From: Fulvimarina endophytica
GTDB lineage: Bacteria; Pseudomonadota; Alphaproteobacteria; Rhizobiales; Rhizobiaceae
Length of the DNA: 64,000 bases
Direction of reading: 5' to 3'
Assembly: GCF_003403015.1 (NCBI RefSeq)
Contig: NZ_QURL01000002.1
Coordinates: forward strand, 558,001 to 622,000
Notes under the pieces: generated by a model
Told to the model about the DNA's origin: nothing
The model's database searches: none
The model's input: only the letters and a program-made list of their open reading frames with translations
In this document: positions 20,023-29,669 of the stretch, piece after piece
Layout: each line of letters begins with the position of its first letter
Position numbering within the stretch: the first letter of the stretch is position 1
Made by a program: the position numbers and the translations under genes

Positions 20023-23000
20023 TCAGAACTCGCCTTCGTAGAAAACGCCGACCTCGCCGCTGCCCTCGGCGTTCACCGAGCCGCGCGCCTTGAGGCCCGC
20101 GCCCAGATTGAGATCGACCGAGACCCGACCGGTGGAATCGACGCCGAGATAGATGTTGTCGTTGATATATTTGCCGACGCCGACCGCCGTCTCGCCGTCT
20201 GCCGTCGTGGAGATATCGAGATCGTCGACGCCGAGCTGCGAGCGCAGGTTCTCCAGAAGACCCGTCGATCCGCCGATACCGGCGAGCGAGGCCGCCGCCT
20301 CGGCCAGCTGCGCGATCTGCAGGGGCGAGAGCTCGCTCGTTCCCTGGTTGAAGATCAGGCGGGCGAGAACCTCGTCCTGGGGGAGGGACGGGTTGGAGGA
20401 GAAGGTGAAGCTCGGATCGTCCGCAGGACCCGTCACGGCGATGAAGACCGTGACGTCGCCGCTCGTGGAGCGGGCGAGGAGGTCGAGGGTCGGCACCAGA
20501 TTGCCGGTGAAGGTCAGACGCCCTTCCGTGAAATCGAGGCGCTTGCCGAGGATGCCGAAGCGGCCACGGATCAGCTCGAACGCGCCGGTGATCTCGGGGC
20601 TCGCCGAATTGCCGACGATCTGGATCGTTCCGCCGAGTTCCAGATCGAGCCCGCGCCCGCGCACGAAGACTTCCTGCGGAGCCCGGAAGGTGAGGTCGAG
20701 ATTGACGCCGCCCTGCGCGGAGGTGCCGGCGGCGGCCTCCGGGAAGATCTCGCGCTGCTGTTCGTAGACAGCCGGGTTCGCGTTGACATGGGTGACGTCG
20801 ATGCGCGCGAGCGAGCTCGGAAGGTTTTCCGGGACGAGCACATTGATCTCGTCGGCGGTGATCGTGCCGCCGATCGTCGGTCCTGCGGTGAGCGGACCGG
20901 TGACGGTGATGTCGGCCGACAGGGTCGCCGTCACGATCTCGCCGTCCGTGTAGCGGCCCTGGTTCAGATCGACCGCAAGATCGGCCTCGAAGGGCGGAGC
21001 GAGGCCGATCGTGCCGCTCACGTCGAGCGTGCCGCCCTGGCCGAGATTGGCCGAGAACTGGCTGATGGTGGCGGTCTGGCCGTTGAGGGCGAGGCTCGCA
21101 TTGATGGTGTTGACCACCAGATTGGCCGTCGCATCGACGAAGCGCCCATTGCTGACGGTGACCGACCCGTTCGCGTTCGGCTGGCTGACGGGGCCGGTGA
21201 CGGTCGCATCGACGCCGAGCGTGCCACTGATGGAGCGGCCGCCCTCGGCCAGAATGCGATTGGCGAGCTCCAGCGGCGCGTTTCCGTTGATCGAGAGATT
21301 GAGCGACGGCGTTCCGCCCGACAGATCGACCGCGCCGTTCGCCGCAAGGTCGATGCCGGAGCCGGACAGGCTGGTATCCGTCGTCACCCGGTTGCCGGCA
21401 TAGGTGCCGTTCGTGGTGATCGCGATCGCCCCGATGCCGGCATCGCGCGTCTGGGAGACCGAGACACCGGAGGCTGCGAGATCGTACTGGACATTGGGGT
21501 TCGAGGGCGATCCGGTCGCGGCGACCGTGCCGTTCAGCGTGCCCTGGGGGTCGACGCCCGCCGCCGCCGCGCTCGCGATCGAAAGCGGTAGATCGGCGAT
21601 CCGGGCCTGAAGGGTCAGAGCGTTGGCGCTCGCCGAGCCGGTCACGGTGATCCGGCCGGAGCCGACATCGAACACCGCTTGGCTGAGGTCGACGGTCTGG
21701 TTGGCGTAGCTGCCGGCGACCTCGGCATCGATCGCCGGAGCACCTGCCGACCGGCTCTGGGCGACCGAGACATTGCTTGCGGAGATGTCGAAACTCGCGC
21801 GCGGATTCGAAAGCGAGCCCGCCGCCTCGGCCGAACCGGACAAGGTGCCTTGGGCCCCGAGATCCTCGACGAAGCCGTTGGCGAGGGCGACCGGGAGCTG
21901 GTCGAGGGTCACCGACAGGTCGAGAGACTGGCCGACGGTGCCCGAAGCGCTCGCCGAACCGGTGCCTGCGTCGACGTCGAAGCGGCCGATGGTCAGCGTC
22001 TCGTTCGCATAGGTTCCGGAGGCATCGAAGGCCACCGGGCCGACGCCCGAACGGGCGATCTGCGAGGTCGTGATGCCGGAACCCGTAAGGTCGAAGCGGG
22101 CATTGGGGGCGGACAGCGACCCCGTCGCCTCCGCGGTGCCGTTGATGGTGCCGCTCGCGCCAAGGCCCTCGACGAAGCCGTTGGCGAGCGCCACGGGCAG
22201 CTGGTTGATCTGCGCCTGGATATTCAGCTGATCGCCCACCGTGCCGGACGCGGTGACGGAGCCGGAGCCGACATCGAGGCGGGCATTCTGGAGATCCAGC
22301 GTTCCGCCCGCATAGGCGCCCGCTGCCTGGAGGCTGAGAGGCGCGACCGAGCCGTCGCGAAGCTGACGGGTCGAGAGCCCGGTGCCGGAGAGCTCGAACC
22401 GGGCTTGCGGATCGGCGAGCGAACCGGTCGCCTCAGCAGTGCCCGAAATCGTGCCTTCCGCGCCGAGCCCGTCCACGAAGCCGTTGGCAAGGCCCGCCGG
22501 AAGGCGGGTGATGTCGACATCGACGTCGAGATTGTCGCCGATCGTGCCGGACGCCGTCAGCGATCCGTCGCCCACATTGATCTCGGCCGTCCTCAGATCG
22601 AGCGTTCCATCGGCGAACGAGCCTTCGGCGTCGAGCGTCAGCGGCGCGGTGCCGGACTGGGCGATCTGGCGCGTGGTGATGCCCCGGCCGGCGAGCTGGA
22701 ACTCGGCGTTCGGGCTCGAAAGCGAGCCGGTTGCCTGCGCGCTGCCGGAGATCGTGCCCTCGGCGTCGAGGTTCTGAACGAACGCGTTGGCGAGGCCGAC
22801 CGGAAGCGCGTCGATGACGACATCGAGATCGAGATTGTCGCCGACCGTGCCGGAGGCCGTCAGCGAGCCGTCGCCCACGTCGAGTTCGGCCTCGGTGAGC
22901 GTCAGGATCGCATTGGCATAGGAGCCGGCGACATCGAGCGTCAGCGGATCGATGCCGGTGCTACGCAGTTCCTCGGTCGTGATCTGCCGGCCGGTCAGGG

Positions 23001-26000
23001 AGAACTGTGCCGCCGGATCGGAAATCGAGCCGGATGCGGTGGCCGTGCCGGAAACCGTACCCGAGGCATCGAGGTTGTCGACGAAGCCGTTGGCGAGGCC
23101 CACGGGGAGTTGGTTGACGGTCAGATCGACGTCGAGATTGCGGCCGACCGTGCCGGCGAGATTCAGGGAGCCATCGCCCACATTGACGATGCCGGTCTCG
23201 ATGTCGGCCGTGCCCTCGGCGAAGGAGCCGGCGAGGCGCAGGCTGAGCGGCTGGACACCGGACTGGGCGATCTGCCGGGTGGTGATCGCCGAGCCGGTGA
23301 TGTCGAAGACCGCGTTCGGGTCGCCGACCGGACCGGTCGCGCTGGCGGTTCCCGACAGCGTCCCGACCGCGTTGAGGTCGGGGACGAACGCGTTGGCGAT
23401 ACCGACCGGGAAGTCGCGCAGCTGCGCCTCGACATCGAGGCTTTCGCCGATCGTGCCCGAGGCGGTGAGGGAGGCGCTGCCCGCCCGCACGGCGGCCTCT
23501 TCGATGGTCGCGGTCCCGCCCGCATAGCTGCCCGCGACGTCGAGGGTTAGCGGCTCGATATCGGCGCGCGCGATTTCAGGCGTGCTGATGCCGGTGCCCG
23601 TCAGGTCGAAGACCGCGTTCGGGTCGTCGCGCGGGCCCGTGACCCGTGCACTGCCGGAGATGTCGCCGGTCGCGTTGAGACCGGTAACGAAGCCGTTCGC
23701 AAGGCCGACCGGCAGGTCGGTGAGATCGACCGTGAGATCGTAGGCTTCACCGACCGATCCGGTGGCCGTCAGCGAGCCTTCGCCGAAGGTCGCACGTGCG
23801 TCACGCAGGGTCAGCGTCTGGTTCTCGTAGGTGCCTGCCGCGTCGAGATCGACCGGTGGCACATTCGTCTGGGCGATCTGATCGGTCGTCAGGTCGCGGC
23901 CCCGGATATCGAAGGTCGCCGACGGATTGTCGGACGCTCCGCCGACGCTCGCGGTGCCGGTCAGGGTTCCTCGCGGGTCGATACCCTCGATGAAGGGCGC
24001 GGCGACGGCGAGGGGGACAGCATCGAGGGACGCGTCGAGATCATAGGTCTGGCCGAGAGAGCCGCCGACCGTCAGGGATCCATCGCCGACCGCGAGCGTG
24101 AAGCCGTCGATCGTCGTGACCCCGTCGGCGATCCGGACGCGCGCTTCGTTCTCGAGACGGACGGGCGCCTCTGGCACGTCTGCGAGGAGGCGGGTGAGTG
24201 CGAGCAGCGTCTCGTTCGGGGCGAAGCTTGCCCGCGCACCGAGTTCGATCGGCACGCCGTTGGCGGAAGCCTCGGCCGAAAGCGCGTTGAAGTCTCCCTC
24301 GCGGCTGAGCTGCACCTGAAGATTGGAGACGCTCACCGCGCCGGTATCGATGGCGGCCGCCTCGACCATACCCGTGACGAAGGGGGTGCCGAGATAATCG
24401 GCGATAACGACGTCGATCGTCGCACGGTTGAGCACAGTGCCTGCGACGGAAAGCGAATTGGCGGTGATGTCGGGACGGGCGACGGGCGTCGCATCGCCGT
24501 CGACGTCGAGACCGATCGTGCCGTTGATGTCGCCCGAGGCCTGAAGGCCGCCGAGGGCCGCGAGCGGACCGATATCCTGGATCGCGACATCGAGGGTTCC
24601 GACCGGCGCGCCGGCTTCGGTGAGGCGGAGGTCGCCGCTCACCCGGTTCTCGCCCTGGCGGATCAGGAGATTGGAGATCTCGCGCTCGTTGGTGGGAAGG
24701 GTTCTCAGATCGGCGCGGCCTTCCAGCGGAGCGCCGTCGAGGGTTCCGGTGATCGACAGCGTGCCCGTGGGCGCGCCGGAAGCGAAGGTGCCGCGCGCCT
24801 CCACCTTCAGATCGGCGAGCGTCTGTCCGTTGATCGAGAGCTGGTTGCCGTCCACCGTCAGGTCGACATCGGGCGCATCGAGCGGGCCGTTCGCCGTGAG
24901 TGCGAACTCGGCGGTTCCGCCGAGAGAGGCGTTGACGTTCGAGGCCTCGCTGAGGCGGCCGTTGAGATCGGCGCTGATCTGGTCGCCCGTCAGCGCCGCA
25001 TTGCCGGTCACGGAAAGCCCGGTGGAATCAAGCGCGAGGTTGGAAACGCGGAAGCCCTCGGCGGTGCGCGTCACATTGCCCGCAAGGCCGAGCGTCTCGC
25101 CGGCGATCGGCACGAGAGCGCTGGAGATGGCCGAGGTCTGGAAGGAGGAATCGACCGAGAGATCGAAGGTCGAGAAGGTGAGGGCGGCCGAGCCCGAAAC
25201 CGTGAGGTCGGCGGTGTCGGTCGTCGCGGTGGACGGGTTGAAGGTGAGCCCGTTTTCCGTGAGCGCGCCGTCGACCGCGATGCGGATCGGCGCGGTCAGT
25301 ACGCGCTGCTGAAGGCCGTCGGGCGCCGAGAAACCGGGCGCGGTCGCGACCGCCTGGAAGGGGCCCCTGAGACCGGTGATGTCGAAGCCGGAGCTCTGGG
25401 CGGTTAAATCGACGTTCTCAGCCTGATAGTCGCCATAACCGCCCGCCGGCAGCGTGGCGGAGATGTCGAGGCGCGCATTGTTGAGAGCGCCCTCGATGGC
25501 GGCGTTGAGGCTGGCGATCGTGACGTTGACGCTGCCGAAGGACAGGTCGAGCGCACCGCCCCCGGCCGAGGAGAGGGCGATGTCGAGATCGTTGCCGGCG
25601 CCGCTCGGATCGACGGTGCCGCTCGCATTGAGTTCGACGACGTTCGAGGCGATCTGCGCCTCTTCGATGCGATAGGTGCCGTCGTCGTTGAGGACGACCT
25701 GCGCATCGATATTGGCGCCGCCTTCGCCATAGCGCGCATAGGCTTCGGGGAGGAAGCGCTGGGCCGCGAGCGAAAGGGAGAGGCTGACGCGGCGTCCGGC
25801 GTCGATCGCGTTGACGCGTGCGGTCAGCGTCGCGGCCTGTTCGCCGCCGACCGTCAGCGAGCCGTTGGCCATGAAGTCCGACAAGGGACCCGAACCGTTG
25901 ACCGAGAGGTCGATCGCCGGCCGGTCCGGGATGTCGAGAAGGTTCGCGACGAGGCCGCCCTGCGGCTCGCTGGCCTGGATGTCCACGGTCAGCTGGTTGG

Positions 26001-26583
26001 CGGCCGGGGCGAAGGCTAGATCGATCGCGATCTGGCCCGGCTGGTCGAGGCGCTGGATGTTCGCCTTCACCGCCAGATTGGTCGGATCGTCCGAGAGAGC
26101 CAGCGAGGCGTTGAGGGAAAGCCGCGCCCGCGTTCCGGCGATCGCCTCTCCGATGACGAACTCCTCGACGGCGAGATTGTTAATGTTCGCGGTGATGGAG
26201 GGGAGGGAGAAACCGCCTTCGGAGGTGTCTTCCTCTGCCGCCGGCTGGCCGACGGGCAGGCGTTCGAGAACGATCTGGCCGGCCGTCAGGTTCTCGATAT
26301 TGACGTTCGAGCGCACCAGCGAGAGCGGCGACCAGTCCATTGCGAGATCGCTCGCCGTCAGGAACACGCCCTGCGGGTCGGAGACCGTCACGCTCTCGAT
26401 GCGGATATCGCCGGTGAACGCGCCTGAAAGCCCTTGGATATCGACGGTCATCGTATCCGAGTTGATCAGGTTCTCGATCTGGTCGGCGACGAATTCCTGC
26501 GCTTCGGCCGTGCGCGGTGCGGACAGCGAGGCGGAGATCAGGACGACTGCGAACAGAGCGAGGAAACGGGCGAATAGGGTCAT
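20023..26583 (-). CDS. tamB: TamB: translocation and assembly module inner-membrane/periplasmic subunit, enlarged by repeats
   Basis: This 2186-residue protein has an N-terminal signal/anchor (about 1-28, ending AEA-QEF). An AsmA/TamB-like beta-rich body follows, and the C-terminus holds a DUF490/TamB domain (about 1800-2186, ending EGEF). TamB spans the periplasm as a beta-taco and works with the Omp85 protein TamA in outer-membrane protein assembly or phospholipid transport. It starts three bases after the tamA stop. The length is unusual: many alphaproteobacterial TamB proteins are about 1,200-1,600 residues. The excess is explained by about nine 101-residue repeats (roughly residues 865-1690), each with a LANGFV...L.A.GT.SG.A block and a VGDGSLTASGTVGD-like block. 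No frameshift is seen. Confidence 0.93.
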   Translation of the reverse strand: MTLFARFLALFAVVLISASLSAPRTAEAQEFVADQIENLINSDTMTVDIQGLSGAFTGDIRIESVTVSDPQGVFLTASDLAMDWSPLSLVRSNVNIENLTAGQIVLERLPVGQPAAEEDTSEGGFSLPSITANINNLAVEEFVIGEAIAGTRARLSLNASLALSDDPTNLAVKANIQRLDQPGQIAIDLAFAPAANQLTVDIQASEPQGGLVANLLDIPDRPAIDLSVNGSGPLSDFMANGSLTVGGEQAATLTARVNAIDAGRRVSLSLSLAAQRFLPEAYARYGEGGANIDAQVVLNDDGTYRIEEAQIASNVVELNASGTVDPSGAGNDLDIALSSAGGGALDLSFGSVNVTIASLNAAIEGALNNARLDISATLPAGGYGDYQAENVDLTAQSSGFDITGLRGPFQAVATAPGFSAPDGLQQRVLTAPIRIAVDGALTENGLTFNPSTATTDTADLTVSGSAALTFSTFDLSVDSSFQTSAISSALVPIAGETLGLAGNVTRTAEGFRVSNLALDSTGLSVTGNAALTGDQISADLNGRLSEASNVNASLGGTAEFALTANGPLDAPDVDLTVDGNQLSINGQTLADLKVEARGTFASGAPTGTLSITGTLDGAPLEGRADLRTLPTNEREISNLLIRQGENRVSGDLRLTEAGAPVGTLDVAIQDIGPLAALGGLQASGDINGTIGLDVDGDATPVARPDITANSLSVAGTVLNRATIDVVIADYLGTPFVTGMVEAAAIDTGAVSVSNLQVQLSREGDFNALSAEASANGVPIELGARASFAPNETLLALTRLLADVPEAPVRLENEARVRIADGVTTIDGFTLAVGDGSLTVGGSLGQTYDLDASLDAVPLAVAAPFIEGIDPRGTLTGTASVGGASDNPSATFDIRGRDLTTDQIAQTNVPPVDLDAAGTYENQTLTLRDARATFGEGSLTATGSVGEAYDLTVDLTDLPVGLANGFVTGLNATGDISGSARVTGPRDDPNAVFDLTGTGISTPEIARADIEPLTLDVAGSYAGGTATIEEAAVRAGSASLTASGTIGESLDVEAQLRDFPVGIANAFVPDLNAVGTLSGTASATGPVGDPNAVFDITGSAITTRQIAQSGVQPLSLRLAGSFAEGTADIETGIVNVGDGSLNLAGTVGRNLDVDLTVNQLPVGLANGFVDNLDASGTVSGTATASGSISDPAAQFSLTGRQITTEELRSTGIDPLTLDVAGSYANAILTLTEAELDVGDGSLTASGTVGDNLDLDVVIDALPVGLANAFVQNLDAEGTISGSAQATGSLSSPNAEFQLAGRGITTRQIAQSGTAPLTLDAEGSFADGTLDLRTAEINVGDGSLTASGTIGDNLDVDVDITRLPAGLANGFVDGLGAEGTISGTAEATGSLADPQARFELSGTGLSTRQLRDGSVAPLSLQAAGAYAGGTLDLQNARLDVGSGSVTASGTVGDQLNIQAQINQLPVALANGFVEGLGASGTINGTAEATGSLSAPNARFDLTGSGITTSQIARSGVGPVAFDASGTYANETLTIGRFDVDAGTGSASASGTVGQSLDLSVTLDQLPVALANGFVEDLGAQGTLSGSAEAAGSLSNPRASFDISASNVSVAQSRSAGAPAIDAEVAGSYANQTVDLSQAVFDVGSGRITVTGSASANALTLQARIADLPLSIASAAAAGVDPQGTLNGTVAATGSPSNPNVQYDLAASGVSVSQTRDAGIGAIAITTNGTYAGNRVTTDTSLSGSGIDLAANGAVDLSGGTPSLNLSINGNAPLELANRILAEGGRSISGTLGVDATVTGPVSQPNANGSVTVSNGRFVDATANLVVNTINASLALNGQTATISQFSANLGQGGTLDVSGTIGLAPPFEADLAVDLNQGRYTDGEIVTATLSADITVTGPLTAGPTIGGTITADEINVLVPENLPSSLARIDVTHVNANPAVYEQQREIFPEAAAGTSAQGGVNLDLTFRAPQEVFVRGRGLDLELGGTIQIVGNSASPEITGAFELIRGRFGILGKRLDFTEGRLTFTGNLVPTLDLLARSTSGDVTVFIAVTGPADDPSFTFSSNPSLPQDEVLARLIFNQGTSELSPLQIAQLAEAAASLAGIGGSTGLLENLRSQLGVDDLDISTTADGETAVGVGKYINDNIYLGVDSTGRVSVDLNLGAGLKARGSVNAEGSGEVGVFYEGEF
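21540..24020 (-). repeat. Tandem 303-bp coding repeats within tamB
   Basis: Aligned marker positions (start of the codons for the LANGFV-like block, seen on the plus strand as GAAGCCGTTGG or variants) fall at 21568, 21871, 22174, 22477, 22780, 23083, 23386, 23689 and 23992. Every step is exactly 303 bases, or 101 codons, with no insertion or deletion across nine units. Units differ by many substitutions, so the repeats are old or under selection for length. Confidence 0.85.
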
Positions 26584-26586
26584 GTC

Positions 26587-28542
26587 TTAGAACGCCTGTC
26601 CGATGCCGGCATAGAACTGGAAGCTCGAATCGCGCGGGCCCGGATCGAGCGGCACGGCCACGTCGAGCCGGATCGGCCCGAAGCTCGTCAGATATCGCGC
26701 GCCGATGCCTGTGCCGAGCTTGATGTCGGCGAACTCCGGCAGCCGATCCGAGGAGGCGACGCCGAAATCGAGGAGGGGCACGATCTGGATGTTCTCGGTG
26801 ACCCCGACGCGCGCCTCGACGGCGCCGTCGAAGAGCGAGAGGCCGCCTTGCGGCGTGTCCTCGAAGATCGAGTTCTGGCCGGGGCCTGCCTGCGAGGGAT
26901 AATAGGGACTGATCGACTGGAACTCGTAACCGCGCACCGAGCCGCCGCCGCCCGCGTAGAAGCGACGATAATTGGGAACGTCCTGCAGTGTCGCGCCGAA
27001 GATCGTGCCGTAGCCGAGACGTCCGGCGAGAATCAGCCGGTCGCTTTCGAGCGGCGAATAATAGGTGCTGCCGCCGACGCGCGAATTCAGGAAGAAGGCC
27101 TGCGTGTTGATGCCGTAGGAGGGTTCGAGATTGGCCTCGAAGAGGAAGCCCTCGGTGGGATTGAGTTCGCTGTCGCGGTTGTCGAACGTGTATTTGATCG
27201 GGACCGAGCCGATGAAATATTGCTGCGTTCCGAGGAAGTCCGTCACGTCGGAATAGTCCGCGGCGACCGACACCGACCATGTCTGGTTGTCGTCGACCTC
27301 GTATTCGACGCCGCTGCTCGCGGTCACGAATTCGCGCTCATAGGCAAGCGGCTGGACGCGCCCGGCTGCGAGCGAGCCGATATAGGTGGAATCGGGGCCG
27401 AGAACCCCGGGCTTCTCGAAGACCAGCGAACTGGAATAGTCGATGCCGTCGAGATCGCGCGCGGTTCCCGAAATCGCCGTCGCGCCGATCCGGGAGACGG
27501 AGAGGTCGAGGCGGATATTCTCCGCCCGCCCGAAGAGGTTGCGATAGCCCACATAGCCGGAGGCGCCTGCGCCCTCGGTGTTGGAATAGGTCGCACCGAC
27601 GCCGTAGAAGCCGAAATTCTGGCGTTCGGCGACCGTCACCTGGACCGGCAGGCGGCCATCCGGTCCCTGCGCCTTGGCCTCCTTGACGACGACCGAGGAG
27701 AACACGCCGAGATCGACGAGGCGCTGCCTCGCCTTTTCGAGGTCCTCCGGCGAGAAGACCTCGTCGGCATAGATGCCGCTCATATAGGCGACGAAGCCGG
27801 GGTCGACCTCCTCGGCACCCGCGACCCAGGTCTCGCCGAAGGGAACCGGATTGCCCGGCGAGATCTCGGTGAGATAGTCGAGCCGGTCGGTCGCCGCATC
27901 GGCGAGGATGTCGCGCTGGGTGACGGCGACGAAGGGGCGCCCGTCCTCGCGCAGGTCCCGGTAGATCTTGTTCTCGGCCGCCAGCACGTCGACCGAAGAG
28001 GCCGATCCGCCGGTCTGAAGCCCGAATTCGCTCGGATCGAGGGGAACGCCGTTCGTATCGACCACCACGCGGCCGAGTTCGTATTTCGGCCCCGGCAGCA
28101 CCTGGATCACGACGGGAACGGGGCGGGAGCCGTCGAACTTGGTATCGGGGAGGATGTCCGAGACGTTCTTGCCGTCGATGAAGATATAGACGAGGCCGTC
28201 GTAGCGCGCGGCCTCGTAGAGGGCGGCCACGAGGCGCTTGCGGTCCTGCTTGGCCTTGGCGATCAGGCCGAGCGAGCCGGCCACGGGTTCCGCCTCGTCG
28301 GCGAGGAGGACCGAGGAGTCCTCGAGCGTCGAGGACAGATCCCCGTCGTCGTCCGCAGCCGGGGCCACCTCCATGCGGACGGTGTAGTTCAGCGGATTGA
28401 TGACGTCGAACTCGGTATCGTCCTCGCTTTCGAAGAACTTGAAACCGAACAGTTCGAAGGCCGATGCGGAGCCCGGCGCGACCGCGCCGGCAACCGACAT
28501 CGCGACCACGACCTTCACGACCTGACGAGGCCAATTGCGCAA
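26587..28542 (-). CDS. tamA: TamA: Omp85-family outer-membrane assembly protein
   Basis: This 651-residue protein starts with a signal peptide (RNWPRQVVK, hydrophobic core, ending near ASA-F). About three POTRA-like domains follow (roughly 60-310). The C-terminus is a 16-strand Omp85 barrel with RFYAGGGGSVRGYEFQ near residues 540-555 and a final aromatic F. It forms the outer-membrane part of the TamAB module and overlaps in purpose with BamA. The frame is open to 28626, but a TTG at 28542 follows AGGGGG and gives a textbook signal peptide, so I chose it; ATG codons at 28626 and near 28590 remain possible. tamB follows after three bases. Confidence 0.9.
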   Translation of the reverse strand: MRNWPRQVVKVVVAMSVAGAVAPGSASAFELFGFKFFESEDDTEFDVINPLNYTVRMEVAPAADDDGDLSSTLEDSSVLLADEAEPVAGSLGLIAKAKQDRKRLVAALYEAARYDGLVYIFIDGKNVSDILPDTKFDGSRPVPVVIQVLPGPKYELGRVVVDTNGVPLDPSEFGLQTGGSASSVDVLAAENKIYRDLREDGRPFVAVTQRDILADAATDRLDYLTEISPGNPVPFGETWVAGAEEVDPGFVAYMSGIYADEVFSPEDLEKARQRLVDLGVFSSVVVKEAKAQGPDGRLPVQVTVAERQNFGFYGVGATYSNTEGAGASGYVGYRNLFGRAENIRLDLSVSRIGATAISGTARDLDGIDYSSSLVFEKPGVLGPDSTYIGSLAAGRVQPLAYEREFVTASSGVEYEVDDNQTWSVSVAADYSDVTDFLGTQQYFIGSVPIKYTFDNRDSELNPTEGFLFEANLEPSYGINTQAFFLNSRVGGSTYYSPLESDRLILAGRLGYGTIFGATLQDVPNYRRFYAGGGGSVRGYEFQSISPYYPSQAGPGQNSIFEDTPQGGLSLFDGAVEARVGVTENIQIVPLLDFGVASSDRLPEFADIKLGTGIGARYLTSFGPIRLDVAVPLDPGPRDSSFQFYAGIGQAF

Positions 28543-29067
28543 AACCGAACTTCCCCCTCGCCGAGCCGGTGTCGCAGGTCCCTGCGGCATCGACCGTCTC
28601 AATCGGCGACCGCTGCCGCCTTCCATGTGACCGCATCACGAAAGCGGCCGCCCCGTTGGACCTTGAGTATCGGCCGACAACAAGAACGATTCCGTTAAAG
28701 ATAACAACCGGTCTCCAGGCCGATGCGCGGCGAAATGACCTGCCGGGGCGGACTTCACCCGGAGCTTGTGCCGAACCTGTCACACGAGGTCCGCGCCAGC
28801 GCCGCGGCGCCTCTTGCCGGAATGCTGGAACCATTCCACACTGCACCAAGGTCCAATATCCAAAAGCCCGGTGGACACGCAGGATATCCTGCGAAATCGG
28901 GCTCTGGTCGAGCCGCCGGCAGTCTCCGGCGCCGGCTCCGCGCACCCGGCGAAAGGGTGCGGGGGAGCGGGTGCCGGGCGTGCGCTTCAGGACGCGTCGC
29001 GTCGGCGTTCGAAGGGGCTTTCGGCGGCGGTGGAGCGGCCGTTCGATCGGATCACGGGAGGTATCAT
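28543..29067. other. Divergent intergenic region between tamA and cox genes
   Basis: This 525-base gap has no supported gene. It should hold divergent promoters for tamA (leftward) and the cox operon (rightward). A 7-bp hairpin CGCACCC/GGGTGCG (28941-28947, 28955-28961) lies in a GC-rich leader about 110 bases before coxS. AT-richer sequence near 28680-28710 is the best place for a tamA promoter. Confidence 0.45.
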
Positions 29068-29562
29068 ATGAGCACAGTTTCGATGACGGTGAATGGCCGG
29101 AAGGTGTCCGGCGAGTGCGAGGACCGGACGCTCCTCGTGCATTTCCTGCGCGACAACCTGCACCTGACGGGCACGCATGTCGGCTGCGACACCTCCCAGT
29201 GCGGGGCCTGCGTCGTTCATCTCGACGGCAAGTCGGTGAAATCCTGCACCATGCTGGCCGTCCAGGCCTCGGGGTCGGAGGTCACGACCATCGAGGGCAT
29301 TGCCAAGGGGCAGGATCTCCACGCGGTCCAGACCGCGTTCAAGGAGCATCACGGCCTCCAGTGCGGCTACTGCACGCCGGGCATGATCATGACGATCACG
29401 GACATGATCAACCGGCACGGATCCGATCTCGACGAGGAGACGGTCCGCGAGGAACTCGACGGCAATATCTGCCGGTGCACGGGCTACCACAACATCGTCA
29501 AGGCGGCGCTCGATGCGGCCTCCAAGATGGGTGCGGGCCAGCAGCAGGTCGCGGCCGAATGA
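29068..29562 (+). CDS. coxS: CODH-type molybdenum hydroxylase, 2Fe-2S small subunit
   Basis: This 164-residue iron-sulfur subunit has the plant-ferredoxin-type cluster ligands Cys40, Cys45, Cys48 and Cys60. The second, helical-domain cluster uses Cys99, Cys102, Cys135 and Cys137 (CGYCTPGM, then CRCTGY). It passes electrons from the molybdenum site of the large subunit to FAD in the medium subunit. The ATG at 29068 follows GGAGGT by five bases; the open frame to 28723 is not used. It heads a coxS-L-M operon. Confidence 0.92.
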   Translation: MSTVSMTVNGRKVSGECEDRTLLVHFLRDNLHLTGTHVGCDTSQCGACVVHLDGKSVKSCTMLAVQASGSEVTTIEGIAKGQDLHAVQTAFKEHHGLQCGYCTPGMIMTITDMINRHGSDLDEETVREELDGNICRCTGYHNIVKAALDAASKMGAGQQQVAAE

Positions 29563-29669
29563 GGCATTGCCGCCCGAGCGGCGGCGCCATCGCAGATTTT
29601 CGATCGGACGCCGCGCGGCGAGGATGCGCAGCGGCGGTTCTCCGCAACGACTGACAGGGAGGTTCACCC

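Noticed and set aside
21540..24020. CRISPR or direct-repeat array
   Set aside because: The 303-base periodicity is coding (101 codons) and degenerate, continuous with tamB, with no spacers.
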